In this document: positions 8,421-17,305 of the stretch, in pieces
Layout of the letters: each line of letters starts with the position of its first letter
Position numbering within the stretch: the first letter of the stretch is position 1
Assembly (NCBI RefSeq): GCF_009363075.1
Contig: NZ_CP045293.1
Span: 1,550,001 to 1,614,000, forward strand
DNA length: 64,000 bases
From: Paenibacillus guangzhouensis
GTDB taxonomy: Bacteria > Bacillota > Bacilli > Paenibacillales > Paenibacillaceae
Direction: 5' to 3'
Program-made: the position numbers and the translations under genes
The notes under the pieces: model-generated
Seen by the model: the letters and a program-made list of their open reading frames with translations, nothing else
Databases searched by the model: none
Told to the model about the DNA's origin: nothing

Positions 8421-9074
8421 ATGGCAAATAATCGATTGAATCGCTATGTTCTGACAGATGAACTCTATGGATTGTTGAAGCAAAAAATCCTGTCCCATGA
8501 TATATCCGCAGGAAACAAGATCAATATCGATCAATTAGCAAGGGATTTAGGCGTCAGTAATATTCCGATTCGAGAGGCATTGTTCCGCTTGGCATCCGAG
8601 GGGTTCGTCAAAGTCATTCCGTTCAAAGGGATGTATGTCGCAGAAATGACTTTGGCGGATATCGACGAAATCTTCGAAATTCGCTATGCGTTAGAAGAGC
8701 TGGCCATTCAAAAGGCTGCTCCGCATATCCCGGGGACTCGACTTGAACAAATTCTACAAGAGCTCGATACAGTCGAACAAATGTGGGAGGCAAGCCACGA
8801 AGAGAACGTCATCTCCAAGATGAATCATGATTTGCATGGAACGATATTTGCTTATGCAGGGAATGAGAACTTAAAGCAGATGGTCACGGCTTTAATTGAA
8901 CGGGTTCACCGCTATTTGAACTTGGTCCATTACAAGATCGACATGAGCGCGGAAATCGCAGAACATCGCAAGATTGTGTTAGCTCTGCTCGAGAAGGATA
9001 CAGAAAAAGCCGTAGAGGCTTCCAGAATCCATCTACAGCAGGCCTATCAACGACTGCGAGACAACTTCAAATAA
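8421..9074 (+). CDS. GntR family regulator, FadR/FCD subfamily
   Basis: A 217-residue repressor-type protein. The N-terminal winged helix-turn-helix (LYGLLKQKILSHDISAGNKI, then DQLARDLGVSNIPIREALFRL) is followed by a strand and wing (GFVKVIPFKGMYVAEM). The C-terminal all-helical FCD ligand domain begins near IDEIFEIRYALEELAI and carries HxxxHxxx-type metal/ligand residues (NHDLHGTIF, EHRKIVLAL). The ATG at 8421 follows GGAGATGAG; 8406 would place the site inside the gene. It precedes the sugar transporter and fucosidase genes, so a sugar acid or related catabolite is the likely inducer. Confidence 0.85.
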   Translation: MANNRLNRYVLTDELYGLLKQKILSHDISAGNKINIDQLARDLGVSNIPIREALFRLASEGFVKVIPFKGMYVAEMTLADIDEIFEIRYALEELAIQKAAPHIPGTRLEQILQELDTVEQMWEASHEENVISKMNHDLHGTIFAYAGNENLKQMVTALIERVHRYLNLVHYKIDMSAEIAEHRKIVLALLEKDTEKAVEASRIHLQQAYQRLRDNFK

Positions 9075-9093
9075 CTTCCATATTCTTCTTTAC

Positions 9094-9145
9094 ACTATAA
9101 ATCGTGTATGATATTATTCTAAATAAATCATACACGATTTATAGT
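9094..9145. promoter_or_regulatory. Perfect 19-bp inverted repeat, likely operator
   Basis: ACTATAAATCGTGTATGAT at 9094-9112 is repeated exactly in inverse orientation at 9127-9145 with a 14-base spacer. Each arm contains the imperfect palindrome ATCGTGTATGAT. The stem is AT-rich and lacks a terminator-like GC core. It stands 37 bases before the first permease start, so an operator for the adjacent GntR protein is favoured. A weak terminator of the GntR transcript remains possible. Confidence 0.6.
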
Positions 9146-9181
9146 TTTGAATACGATTACATAATAGCGGAGGGGACGATC

Positions 9182-10105
9182 ATGTTATTTCGCACAGTGA
9201 GTTTGTGGAGGAAAAACATCTATCGGCATTGGCAGCTTTATTGTATCGTGGCATTACCCGTTCTATTCCTCATCACGTTTAACTACGTCCCGATGTTCGG
9301 CATCCAGATTGCGTTCAAAGAGTTCAATCCCATGCAAGGCATATGGCACAGTCCTTGGGTCGGAGGGAAGCAATTCGAGATGTTCTTCAATTCCCCGTAC
9401 TTCTGGCCAATCATTCAAAACACACTCCTTCTCAGCATCTACGCATTATGCATCGGAACTCCTGCCGCCATCCTACTGGCACTCGCAATCAACGAAGTAA
9501 AAAACCAACGTTTTAAGAAGATCGTGCAAATGTTTACGTATGCCCCTTATTTTATTTCCACCGTTGTGTTAGTCGGTATGATTAACATTATTTTATCCCC
9601 CACAACAGGACTTTACGGTCAATTATCCCATCTTTTCGGCGTAGAAAATGTCTATGATATTTTAGGAGAATCGAAAGCGTTCTCATCATTGTATGTATGG
9701 TCAGGCGTTTGGCAGGAGACGGGTTATGGCGCCGTCATTTACCTTGCAGCCTTAGCGAACGTGAACCCAGAGCTCTATGAAGCATCCAAAATTGACGGTG
9801 CGTCCCGTATTCAGAAAATCATCCATATCGATTTACCAGCGATTCGCCCAACGATCATCGTGCTATTAATTCTAGCCGTAGGCGGGCTGATGAGCGTAGG
9901 ATTCGAGAAAGTCTTCCTGCTCCAGAATATGTTGAACCTGAGTACGTCCGAAGTCATATCGACGTATGTGTACAAAATCGGGTTGGTGAACACCAATTAC
10001 AGCTTCGCGGTCGCTGTCGGCTTGTTCAACTCCGTTGTTGGGTTCATTCTAATCTTCACAACGAATGTGCTCGCTAGAAAATATTCGGATTCGAGTCTGT
10101 TCTGA
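9182..10105 (+). CDS. Carbohydrate ABC permease, LplB/YtcP type (first subunit)
   Basis: A 307-residue membrane permease of the binding-protein-dependent sugar family. It has a basic cytoplasmic N-terminus, a first helix (IVALPVLFLITFNYVPMFGIQIAF) and the family mark of a large loop carrying FKEFNP. The EAA loop is EASKIDGASRIQKIIHIDLPAIRP near residue 215. The start at 9182 has GGAGGGG seven bases before. It pairs with the next permease to form a heterodimeric channel. No sugar ATPase gene is present in this locus, so a shared ATPase (MsmX-like) encoded elsewhere is expected. Confidence 0.85.
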   Translation: MLFRTVSLWRKNIYRHWQLYCIVALPVLFLITFNYVPMFGIQIAFKEFNPMQGIWHSPWVGGKQFEMFFNSPYFWPIIQNTLLLSIYALCIGTPAAILLALAINEVKNQRFKKIVQMFTYAPYFISTVVLVGMINIILSPTTGLYGQLSHLFGVENVYDILGESKAFSSLYVWSGVWQETGYGAVIYLAALANVNPELYEASKIDGASRIQKIIHIDLPAIRPTIIVLLILAVGGLMSVGFEKVFLLQNMLNLSTSEVISTYVYKIGLVNTNYSFAVAVGLFNSVVGFILIFTTNVLARKYSDSSLF

Positions 10106-10119
10106 TGAGGGGGATAGCT

Positions 10120-11022
10120 ATGGAGAAAGCCATTCACATTCGCGAGCCTTGGAGCGATCGAGTGAGCATCGCCGTTATTTATATCTTTCTAAGTATTATT
10201 CTACTATGCGTCGCTTACCCCCTAATCTATATTGTCAGCTCATCTTTCAGTTCATCGGCTGCCGTCACATCCGGTAGAGTATGGTTGTTCCCGGTTGAAC
10301 CAACATGGTACGGGTATCAAGCCGTATTCCAATATCCCCAAATTTGGACGGGTTATCTGAATTCCATCATCTACACCGTCTTAGGCTCCATCATTAGCGT
10401 TGCGCTAACCATCATGATGGCATATCCCTTATCCCGGAAGACGTTTATGAGCAGGAAAGTCCTCATGTGGGCGCTGTTGTTCGCGATGCTGTTCAGCGGT
10501 GGATTGATTCCTTATTATCTCGTTATTAAATCTCTTCATTTACTCGATACACGTTGGGCCATGATCCTACCAGGGGCACTCAATATTTTCTCGATTATTG
10601 TCGCCAAAACATTCTTCCAAAGCTCGATTCCAAATGATTTGTATGAAGCTGCTCAGCTCGACGGATGCAATGATACGAAGTTCTTAACACGAATCGTTCT
10701 TCCATTATCTAAGCCCGTGATTGCGGTATTACTGCTATGGGCTGCGGTAAGCAATTGGAACTCCTATTTTAACGCGCTGATCTTCTTGAACAGTGAGAAT
10801 CTCTACCCGCTGCAGCTCGTCTTGCGTGAAATTCTGGTATTAAACAATGTCTCGACGAACTCGATTACGTTATCTCCGGAACAACTCAAACAGTTCGAAG
10901 ATATGAAGACACTTCTGAAATATTCCGTGATTGTGATTGCTAGTATTCCGGTGTTGATTTTGTATCCGTTTATTCAAAAATATTTCGTTAAAGGGGTGAT
11001 GGTGGGTTCCATCAAAGAATAA
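10120..11022 (+). CDS. Carbohydrate ABC permease, LplC/YtcP type (second subunit)
   Basis: A 300-residue partner permease with about six membrane segments. Its EAA loop is YEAAQLDGCNDTKFLTRIVLP near residue 175. It ends with the family-typical IQKYFVKGVMVGSIKE. The ATG at 10120 has GAGGGGG six bases upstream; an ATG at 10105 overlaps the previous stop but has no good site. It is encoded directly between permease 1 and the binding lipoprotein. Confidence 0.85.
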   Translation: MEKAIHIREPWSDRVSIAVIYIFLSIILLCVAYPLIYIVSSSFSSSAAVTSGRVWLFPVEPTWYGYQAVFQYPQIWTGYLNSIIYTVLGSIISVALTIMMAYPLSRKTFMSRKVLMWALLFAMLFSGGLIPYYLVIKSLHLLDTRWAMILPGALNIFSIIVAKTFFQSSIPNDLYEAAQLDGCNDTKFLTRIVLPLSKPVIAVLLLWAAVSNWNSYFNALIFLNSENLYPLQLVLREILVLNNVSTNSITLSPEQLKQFEDMKTLLKYSVIVIASIPVLILYPFIQKYFVKGVMVGSIKE

Positions 11023-11073
11023 GCACAAAGGGTCGTGAGGGTGAATTCCATTTCGAATTTTGGAGGGGTATGC

Positions 11074-12744
11074 ATGATTCGTATCAATCGAACGGTATTG
11101 GCGATTATGATGGCATCCATCATGATCATATTATCCGCTTGCTCAGGCAATTCGACAGAACCTACGAACAATAATGCATCGACGAATAACAATGGTCCGG
11201 TCGACGAGAACAAAGTGGTCGATGTTTCCTTCTTCGCGGTTCCATCTTCGGATGTCATAGACCTCAAAACGAACTGGTTCACCAATTATGTGAAAGAAAC
11301 CTTCAAGCTGAATATTCAATGGAATATTGCGCCATCTAGCGATTCTCTAACGAAGCAATCGCTGCTGCTGTCCAGCGGCAATTATCCGGATGCGTTCTGG
11401 TCGGGCAGCTTTTCACCGTCAGATATACTGAAATATTCACAGCAAGGGATCATTGTCCCGCTTAATTCTTATATCGAGAAGTATGCTCCTAATCTAACGA
11501 AAGCGATCGAGACCGCGCCAGGTCTGAAGCAAGCAATAACCGCACCGGATGGGAACATCTATGGCGTCCCAAGCTATAATTCATGCATCCATTGTTACTG
11601 GGGCCAGAAATTCTGGATTAATACAGACTATTTGAATAAATTCGGATTGACGATGCCGACGACGACGGATGAGCTCACGAAGGTCCTGCAAACTTTTAAA
11701 GATAACGGACTCGTGCCGCTGTCAGGCACATCTGACGGGTTTGACCTAACAATCTTTCTCATGAATGCCTTCATATATGACAATGGTTCCGACTTCTTCA
11801 ATGTAGAGGATGGAAAAGTAAGCTTTGCCCCTGTGCAAGAAGGATGGAAAAATGGCCTTGCTTATATGCGTGACCTGTACGCGAAAGGGCTTATCGATAA
11901 GCAAGCTTTTAGTCAAAAGAGCGATGTGATCAAGCAATTGGCTGCGCAGAATAAAGTTGGCGTCGTTCCTTATCTGTACAGCGCTGGCTTTATAGACACG
12001 GCCAATCCAAGTTATCCGAACTGGAGTACCGTCTCACCACTTAAAGGACCGGATGGCACCCAATATGCGGCGTTCAGTGGAAATACGCCTAAATCCTTGA
12101 CGTTCGTCGTGACGAAAAACGCCACCGAAGAGCAAATCGTACGCATGATCAAACTCGTCGATTTCATCTATACGCCTGAAGGCACACAAATGATGAATTT
12201 CGGACAGGAAGGGAAGTATTGGACCAAGGCGGGAGAGGGCATCAAGGGTCTGAGCGGGGAGCAAGCGCTGTTCATCACGCAGTCTGATAAATTCTACTCT
12301 GCTGGCGCAAAGCAGAATGAAGGCTGGAACCAGATGGGACCGATTTTCCAGAATACCACATGGAGAAACGGATTTGTTGAAGCGAAAGCACCATTCTCGG
12401 CGGATGGGTTGGAATCGCTGTTGATGCTGGAGACGATGAAGAATTATGCCGGACATCAACCGAAGCAAGTGTATCCAGGGGTGATATGGATCAAACCAGA
12501 GGAGTATCAGAACTTCGCATTACTAAAGACCAATATTGAACAGTATGTGAAGCAATCTATGGCTCAGTTCATTAATGGAGCGAAATCGATCGAGAAGGAT
12601 TGGCAGACTTATGTGGACGGCTTGCAGAAATTAGGCTTGACGCAATACCTGGAGATGGCACAAAAAGCGATGACAGAGCCGTTCGATACATCCGCATTCC
12701 AGTCCGATCCGAAGACGGTAGCGTTCTTGTCATCCCTGAAATAA
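11074..12744 (+). CDS. Extracellular sugar-binding lipoprotein
   Basis: A 556-residue solute-binding protein of the large LplA/YtcQ group. The signal peptide ends in lipobox LSAC with Cys23, followed by an Asn/Thr-rich flexible linker (about residues 24-45). The mature protein has the two-lobed pattern: ITAPDGNIYGVPSYN, a WINTDYLNKFGLTMPTTTDEL hinge strand, and IEKYAPNLTKAIE. Long binding proteins of this group usually take oligosaccharides. The start at 11074 has GGAGGGG six bases before it. It works with the two permeases just upstream. Confidence 0.88.
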   Translation: MIRINRTVLAIMMASIMIILSACSGNSTEPTNNNASTNNNGPVDENKVVDVSFFAVPSSDVIDLKTNWFTNYVKETFKLNIQWNIAPSSDSLTKQSLLLSSGNYPDAFWSGSFSPSDILKYSQQGIIVPLNSYIEKYAPNLTKAIETAPGLKQAITAPDGNIYGVPSYNSCIHCYWGQKFWINTDYLNKFGLTMPTTTDELTKVLQTFKDNGLVPLSGTSDGFDLTIFLMNAFIYDNGSDFFNVEDGKVSFAPVQEGWKNGLAYMRDLYAKGLIDKQAFSQKSDVIKQLAAQNKVGVVPYLYSAGFIDTANPSYPNWSTVSPLKGPDGTQYAAFSGNTPKSLTFVVTKNATEEQIVRMIKLVDFIYTPEGTQMMNFGQEGKYWTKAGEGIKGLSGEQALFITQSDKFYSAGAKQNEGWNQMGPIFQNTTWRNGFVEAKAPFSADGLESLLMLETMKNYAGHQPKQVYPGVIWIKPEEYQNFALLKTNIEQYVKQSMAQFINGAKSIEKDWQTYVDGLQKLGLTQYLEMAQKAMTEPFDTSAFQSDPKTVAFLSSLK

Positions 12745-12766
12745 AGCGCGGAGGTGTATTCATGAC

Positions 12767-13942
12767 ATGAAATCCAAGACGCTTCGTGTTGCGCTCATTG
12801 ACGGCCCTGCCTATTCCCCGTTGTACGAATGCTTGGCGCAATTTAGTCAGAGGTTCGGGATCCAAGTGGATATTGGGTTCAAGGGAACACATCCTGACCT
12901 GAATCGTCATGTACAAGAATCTATGGAGAACGGCTTACCTTCCTATGATCTGATATCGACGCATACGAAATATGCTCCCTCGCAAGCACGTTATTTATAT
13001 GCATTAGATCAGGAATTCACCGCAGAAGAGCTGGAGGATTTCTCTCCCGCTCTTCTGGATCTTGCTCGCGTGCAAGGTAAGTTGATGAGTGTTCCGCGTA
13101 ATTTTGATGCGAGGTTACTCGTCTATCGACGGGATCGTCTGGAAGAGCTGGGATTGTCGGTTCCTAAGACATGGGAGGAGCTAGCCGATGTTGCGATGAG
13201 AGCAACGGAAGCGGGCTACACGGGCTTCGCGTTTCCAGGGATGGAATCCGGGTTATTCGGGACCTTCTTCGAATTGTTGATCAGCAGCGGTGGACAGCTA
13301 TTCGATGAGCAATTACAGCCTATGTTCGCTAGTGTTGCGGGGGGTGAAGCCCTTCACAAGCTCAGACAATGGTATCAGTGCGGATGGACACCGAAAGAAC
13401 TTCCAACCATGCACTATGATGAAGTATCCGAATGCTTTCGACAGGGGGAGAGTACGATGATTACGGATTGGCCAGGATATTTCAGCCTACTGTCCGATCC
13501 GATGTCACCCGTCGCTAACGTATTTGATCTTGCGTTGACCCCGAAATCGGCAAACGGCATTCGTGCGGTCTATTGCGGAAGTCATTCGTTCGCGATTCCA
13601 GCGTCCAGCGAACATGTGGAAGAGGCACTCTTGTTACTTAAATTTATGACTTCGCCAGGAGTGCAAGCTATTGATGCGGAGCAAGGTCATGTTCCAGTAC
13701 GGCAATCGATCATGTCACGCCAGAAACGGGAGGCTCCTCCGAATTCCATTGCCGCTAGACGCTGGTCTCTACTTGAGGAGACGATTGCTACGAGCGTCAT
13801 TATTCCGCCTAAGTTCCCGCAGTACCCTGCGGCTGAGGACATCCTATGGCAAGCGCTTCGTAGATGCATCATAGGTGAATTATCGGAACAACAAGCGTTA
13901 GCCCTTGCATCGGAGCAAATTCAACAGCTTATCCGTTCTTAG
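12767..13942 (+). CDS. Family 1-like solute-binding protein without signal peptide
   Basis: A 391-residue protein with a bacterial family 1 sugar-binding fold: LRVALIDGPAYSPLYECLAQFSQRFGI, NFDARLLVYRRDRLEELGLSVPKTWEEL, and a late HSFAIPASSEHVEEALLLLKFM. Unlike a normal binding protein it begins MKSKTLRVALID with no hydrophobic signal or lipobox, so it should stay in the cytoplasm. GGAGGT precedes two overlapping ATGs. The first reads ATG-ACA-TGA and stops at once; the second (12767) opens the gene. It could be an intracellular sensor of imported sugar. A lost signal peptide is the alternative. Confidence 0.75.
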   Translation: MKSKTLRVALIDGPAYSPLYECLAQFSQRFGIQVDIGFKGTHPDLNRHVQESMENGLPSYDLISTHTKYAPSQARYLYALDQEFTAEELEDFSPALLDLARVQGKLMSVPRNFDARLLVYRRDRLEELGLSVPKTWEELADVAMRATEAGYTGFAFPGMESGLFGTFFELLISSGGQLFDEQLQPMFASVAGGEALHKLRQWYQCGWTPKELPTMHYDEVSECFRQGESTMITDWPGYFSLLSDPMSPVANVFDLALTPKSANGIRAVYCGSHSFAIPASSEHVEEALLLLKFMTSPGVQAIDAEQGHVPVRQSIMSRQKREAPPNSIAARRWSLLEETIATSVIIPPKFPQYPAAEDILWQALRRCIIGELSEQQALALASEQIQQLIRS

Positions 13943-13987
13943 GCAAGAAGCAAGCATTCATGGAAAGGGTTGAGAGGAGGAAGCGCG

Positions 13988-14752
13988 TTGTCTTTTTTTG
14001 AAGGGAAAGTGTGCATTGTAACGGGTGGCGGATCTGGCATCGGTGAAGTGACAGCCAAAAGATTCGCCTCCGAAGGTGCAATTGTGGTCATCGCAGACTT
14101 GAACGAAGATGGAGCTCAGAGGGTCGTTCATGAGATCATCCGTCATAACGGATCAGCAGTGGCTATACAGACGGACGTATCCGATGATATAGCGGTTCAA
14201 GCGCTTGTCACGGATGTTGGAAGGCAATTCGGTCAGATCGATGTCTTATTCAATAATGCCGCAACTATATTGCCTAAACCATTGGAAGAAGTATCGGAAC
14301 ACGAATGGACAAGGGTAATCGACATTAACCTGAAGAGCGTCTATCTGATGATTAAATATACGATTCCTTATTTAAGGACCACGCATGGGAGTATCGTCAA
14401 TATGGCCTCGTTGAATGGGTTGATTGGTCAGAAGCAGAATGCCGTCTACGCTGCGACCAAAGGCGCCATTATTGCCATGACGAAAGCTCTAGCAATCGAT
14501 TATGCCCCAGACAAGGTGCGGGTGAATTGTATCTGTCCCGCAGGCGTGATGACGCCGCTGCTTGAGAAATGGACGATGGAGCAGGCCGATCCTGAGCAGG
14601 TACGCGCCTCACTCAATGAGATGCATGCACTTGGCAGACCAGCACGTGCGGAGGAAATTGCCGATGCCGTCGTATTTCTGGCTTCAGAATCATCGCAATT
14701 CATAACAGGTGTTGCCTTGCCGGTCGATGGCGGCGCATCGTTAGGCTATTGA
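13988..14752 (+). CDS. Short-chain dehydrogenase/reductase
   Basis: A 254-residue classical SDR with the NAD(P) site TGGGSGIG near residue 15, DLNEDG after the second strand (an acidic residue that favours NAD), NNAA, a catalytic Ser in MASLNG and the YAATK Tyr-Lys pair. It ends in PVDGGASLGY. The start is TTG at 13988, eight bases after GAGGAGG. Set between sugar-binding proteins and an enolase-superfamily gene next to a fucosidase, it may oxidise fucose or a keto-deoxy-fuconate intermediate. That role is inferred from context alone. Confidence 0.85.
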   Translation: MSFFEGKVCIVTGGGSGIGEVTAKRFASEGAIVVIADLNEDGAQRVVHEIIRHNGSAVAIQTDVSDDIAVQALVTDVGRQFGQIDVLFNNAATILPKPLEEVSEHEWTRVIDINLKSVYLMIKYTIPYLRTTHGSIVNMASLNGLIGQKQNAVYAATKGAIIAMTKALAIDYAPDKVRVNCICPAGVMTPLLEKWTMEQADPEQVRASLNEMHALGRPARAEEIADAVVFLASESSQFITGVALPVDGGASLGY

Positions 14753-14783
14753 AGACATCGAGGGAACAGGGAGAGATTGAATC

Positions 14784-15881
14784 ATGAAGATCACAAAGGC
14801 AGAGAGTTTTATTTTGCACGTTCCAATTACCCCGCCGATCACAGATGCGATTAATGTAGCTACGCATTGGGGCGTGACAGGCATGCGCATATACACCGAT
14901 GAGGGAATAACGGGTTACGGGTATACGGGCACATGCGCACAAGGAGACGAGATGATTGCAGCGACCATCGATCGCTATTATGCTAAGAAGCTGATCGGCA
15001 AGGATCCGTTCATGGTGAAGCAGATTTGGGATGAACTGCGATATGGGGAGATGCATTGGATTGGTCGTGCAGGGGTCACGCATATGGCCTTAGCCGCAGT
15101 AGACATTGCGTTATGGGATATCATGGCGAAAGCTTCGAACAGACCGCTTTGGCAGCTGCTCGGCGGACATAAATCCCAGAAGATTAAAGCCTATAATACG
15201 AATGGCGGTTGGTTGAATTGGAGTCAGGAACGGCTTATTGCTGATATGAGCAGCATTCTTGAGGAGGGATTTACCGCAGTCAAGATGAAGGTCGGCAAGC
15301 CAGATCCACGTGAGGACTTCGCAAGGGTACAGGCGGTACGTAGGGCGATCGGGGATCAAGTCGGGTTGATGATTGACGTGAACCAACAATGGAATATCAC
15401 GACAGCGATGACGTGGGGCAAGAAATTGGAGCAGTTCGACCTGCTCTGGCTCGAGGAACCGCTGAATCCAGATGATATTATGAATCACCGGAAATTAGCA
15501 GATGAGCTGAACGTACCGATTGCACTTGGTGAGCATGTGTATTCCAAATATGCGTTTCGTGATTATATCCATCAGGGTGCAGTCGAATATGTGCAGGTGG
15601 ATGTTACGCGTGTCGCGGGTATAACGGAATGGCTGCAAGTCGCGGGGCTAGCTGCCGCATACGATTTACCAATATGTCCACATGTCGGCGATATGGGGCA
15701 AATTCATCAACATCTGGTTGCATCCACGCCAAATGCGTTTCTGTTAGAGTATATTCCTTGGATTCGCCATATTTTCGTAGAGCCAGCAACGGTAAAGGAC
15801 GGGTTCTATGTGCTGCCGCAGATGCCAGGAGCATCGACCGAAATCATTCCACGTTATTTTAATGAATACCGAGTTCAGTAG
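14784..15881 (+). CDS. Mandelate racemase/enolase-superfamily sugar acid dehydratase
   Basis: A 365-residue enolase-superfamily enzyme. The KxK catalytic pair is in VKMKVG. Metal ligands are D in MIDVNQQWN, E in WLEEPL and E in LGEHVYSK. The general-base His is in CPHVGDMGQIH. The K/H layout is that of the mandelate racemase group, which includes acid-sugar dehydratases. Together with the SDR and alpha-L-fucosidase, dehydration of L-fuconate or a similar sugar acid is the natural guess. However, it is shorter than the well-known L-fuconate dehydratases, so the substrate is uncertain. Confidence 0.8.
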   Translation: MKITKAESFILHVPITPPITDAINVATHWGVTGMRIYTDEGITGYGYTGTCAQGDEMIAATIDRYYAKKLIGKDPFMVKQIWDELRYGEMHWIGRAGVTHMALAAVDIALWDIMAKASNRPLWQLLGGHKSQKIKAYNTNGGWLNWSQERLIADMSSILEEGFTAVKMKVGKPDPREDFARVQAVRRAIGDQVGLMIDVNQQWNITTAMTWGKKLEQFDLLWLEEPLNPDDIMNHRKLADELNVPIALGEHVYSKYAFRDYIHQGAVEYVQVDVTRVAGITEWLQVAGLAAAYDLPICPHVGDMGQIHQHLVASTPNAFLLEYIPWIRHIFVEPATVKDGFYVLPQMPGASTEIIPRYFNEYRVQ

Positions 15882-15920
15882 CATGCATGCTATTTTCACG
15901 AATAAATCAAGAGGAGTTGA

Positions 15921-17201
15921 ATGTTCATGAAAGCAGTTCATCCCGAAGCCCAATGGTTCGATGAAGCTCGATTCGGCGTTTTTATTCATTGGGGTCCGTA
16001 TGCTTTACGCGAAATTGAGGCTTCTTGGCCTTTAATGCCCCATAGCAGTCAGCATTTGGATGTTGAAACCTATGAAAGTCTGGCGGATGAGTTCCATCCT
16101 ACGAACTATAATCCTAGAGAATGGGCACAGCGTGCGAAAGAAGCCGGTGCGAAATACGTGGTGCTCACTGCGAAGCATCATGATGGTTTCTGCCTCTTCG
16201 ATACGGCAACGACCGACTATTGTGCGACGAAGAGAGGACCGCAGCAAGATTTGATCGCCCCTTATGTCGAGTCTATGAGAGAAGCGGGGTTAAAAGTAGG
16301 GCTTTATTTTACGACCATTGATTGGCATGACCCTGATTTCGCTACAATCCCGATTAGCAAGGGTATTCAATCGCCTAAGCCGAATACCTATGACCCTGCG
16401 AGATGGTGGCAATTTCACCAGCGCTTCATGGAACAGCTGCGAGAATTACTAACCAATTACGGTCGGATTGATCTAATCTGGTTCGATGTTCCGGGATTCG
16501 GTGCGGATCGCTGGCGCAGCAGTGAAGTGAAGCAAATGATGTTGAACTTGCAGCCGCATCTCGTCATTAACGATCGGTTGCCAGACGTGGGTGACTATGA
16601 GACGCCAGAACAATTCGTACCGACACATCCACCGGATGGATGGTGGGAGACTTGCATGACCATGAATCATCAATGGGCTTATCATTCCGATGCTTCGACC
16701 TATAAAAGCGAAGTCACCCTGCTAGATACATTGCTCGAAGTGGCAAGCAAAGGGGGGAACTTGCTGTTAAATGTAGGCCCTCGGCCGGATGGCACCTGGC
16801 CCAAAGAAGCGATTGAACGATTACAGCGAATCGGAGCGTGGCTTGGCCACTCAGGTGATAGTATCTATGGAACCAAACGCGTTGTAGAGCACTATCCTCC
16901 TTGTTATTATGGACCTATGACCCGCAAAGGGGATACTCTCTATTTGCATGTCAGAGAGATTCCGAGATTTCCTGTGGAAGTGCGTGAACTGGGAGGCCAA
17001 GTGAAGACCGTGAAGATGGTGAAGACGGGAGAAGAGCTGCCTTACAAAGTGGAAGAAATATTCGGATATATGAGCGGGGCAGAAGGAAACTACAGCGTGA
17101 ATCGGATTTGGATCAATGTCCCCGCCGAACTTTGCGACGAATGGAACACGGTCATTGCTGTAGAATTTGAGCAAGAACCCATTTGGCCTGTGCGCAAATA
17201 G
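15921..17201 (+). CDS. Alpha-L-fucosidase, GH29
   Basis: A 426-residue GH29 retaining fucosidase. The N-terminus has the hallmark WFDEARFGVFIHWGPYA, then YVVLTAKHHDGFCLFDT and GLYFTTIDWHDP. The catalytic nucleophile is the Asp of LIWFDVPG, and the barrel ends with NLLLNVGPRPDG. No signal peptide is present, so it should cleave imported fucosylated oligosaccharides in the cytoplasm, which fits the upstream ABC importer. The start is 15921 or 15927; AGGAG lies four or ten bases before them. It is the last gene of the locus, closed by a terminator. Confidence 0.9.
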   Translation: MFMKAVHPEAQWFDEARFGVFIHWGPYALREIEASWPLMPHSSQHLDVETYESLADEFHPTNYNPREWAQRAKEAGAKYVVLTAKHHDGFCLFDTATTDYCATKRGPQQDLIAPYVESMREAGLKVGLYFTTIDWHDPDFATIPISKGIQSPKPNTYDPARWWQFHQRFMEQLRELLTNYGRIDLIWFDVPGFGADRWRSSEVKQMMLNLQPHLVINDRLPDVGDYETPEQFVPTHPPDGWWETCMTMNHQWAYHSDASTYKSEVTLLDTLLEVASKGGNLLLNVGPRPDGTWPKEAIERLQRIGAWLGHSGDSIYGTKRVVEHYPPCYYGPMTRKGDTLYLHVREIPRFPVEVRELGGQVKTVKMVKTGEELPYKVEEIFGYMSGAEGNYSVNRIWINVPAELCDEWNTVIAVEFEQEPIWPVRK

Positions 17202-17207
17202 ATGGAA

Positions 17208-17249
17208 AAACTCCCCTTCAAGGTTTAAAAAGAAGGGGAGTTTATTTAT
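17208..17249 (+). terminator. Rho-independent terminator of the carbohydrate locus
   Basis: A perfect 12-bp stem AAACTCCCCTTC / GAAGGGGAGTTT with a 12-base AT-rich loop and T-rich tail lies seven bases after the fucosidase stop. Confidence 0.85.
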
Positions 17250-17305
17250 GCTGGAAAATCTATTGCCGAAGGGTTTTTTTAGGGAAGGTGGCGAGCAGTC
17301 GCTCC

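Noticed and set aside
9094-9145. The inverted repeat as a transposon end or CRISPR unit
   Set aside because: There is a single pair only, with no transposase and no further copies. Its position between a GntR gene and its operon favours an operator.
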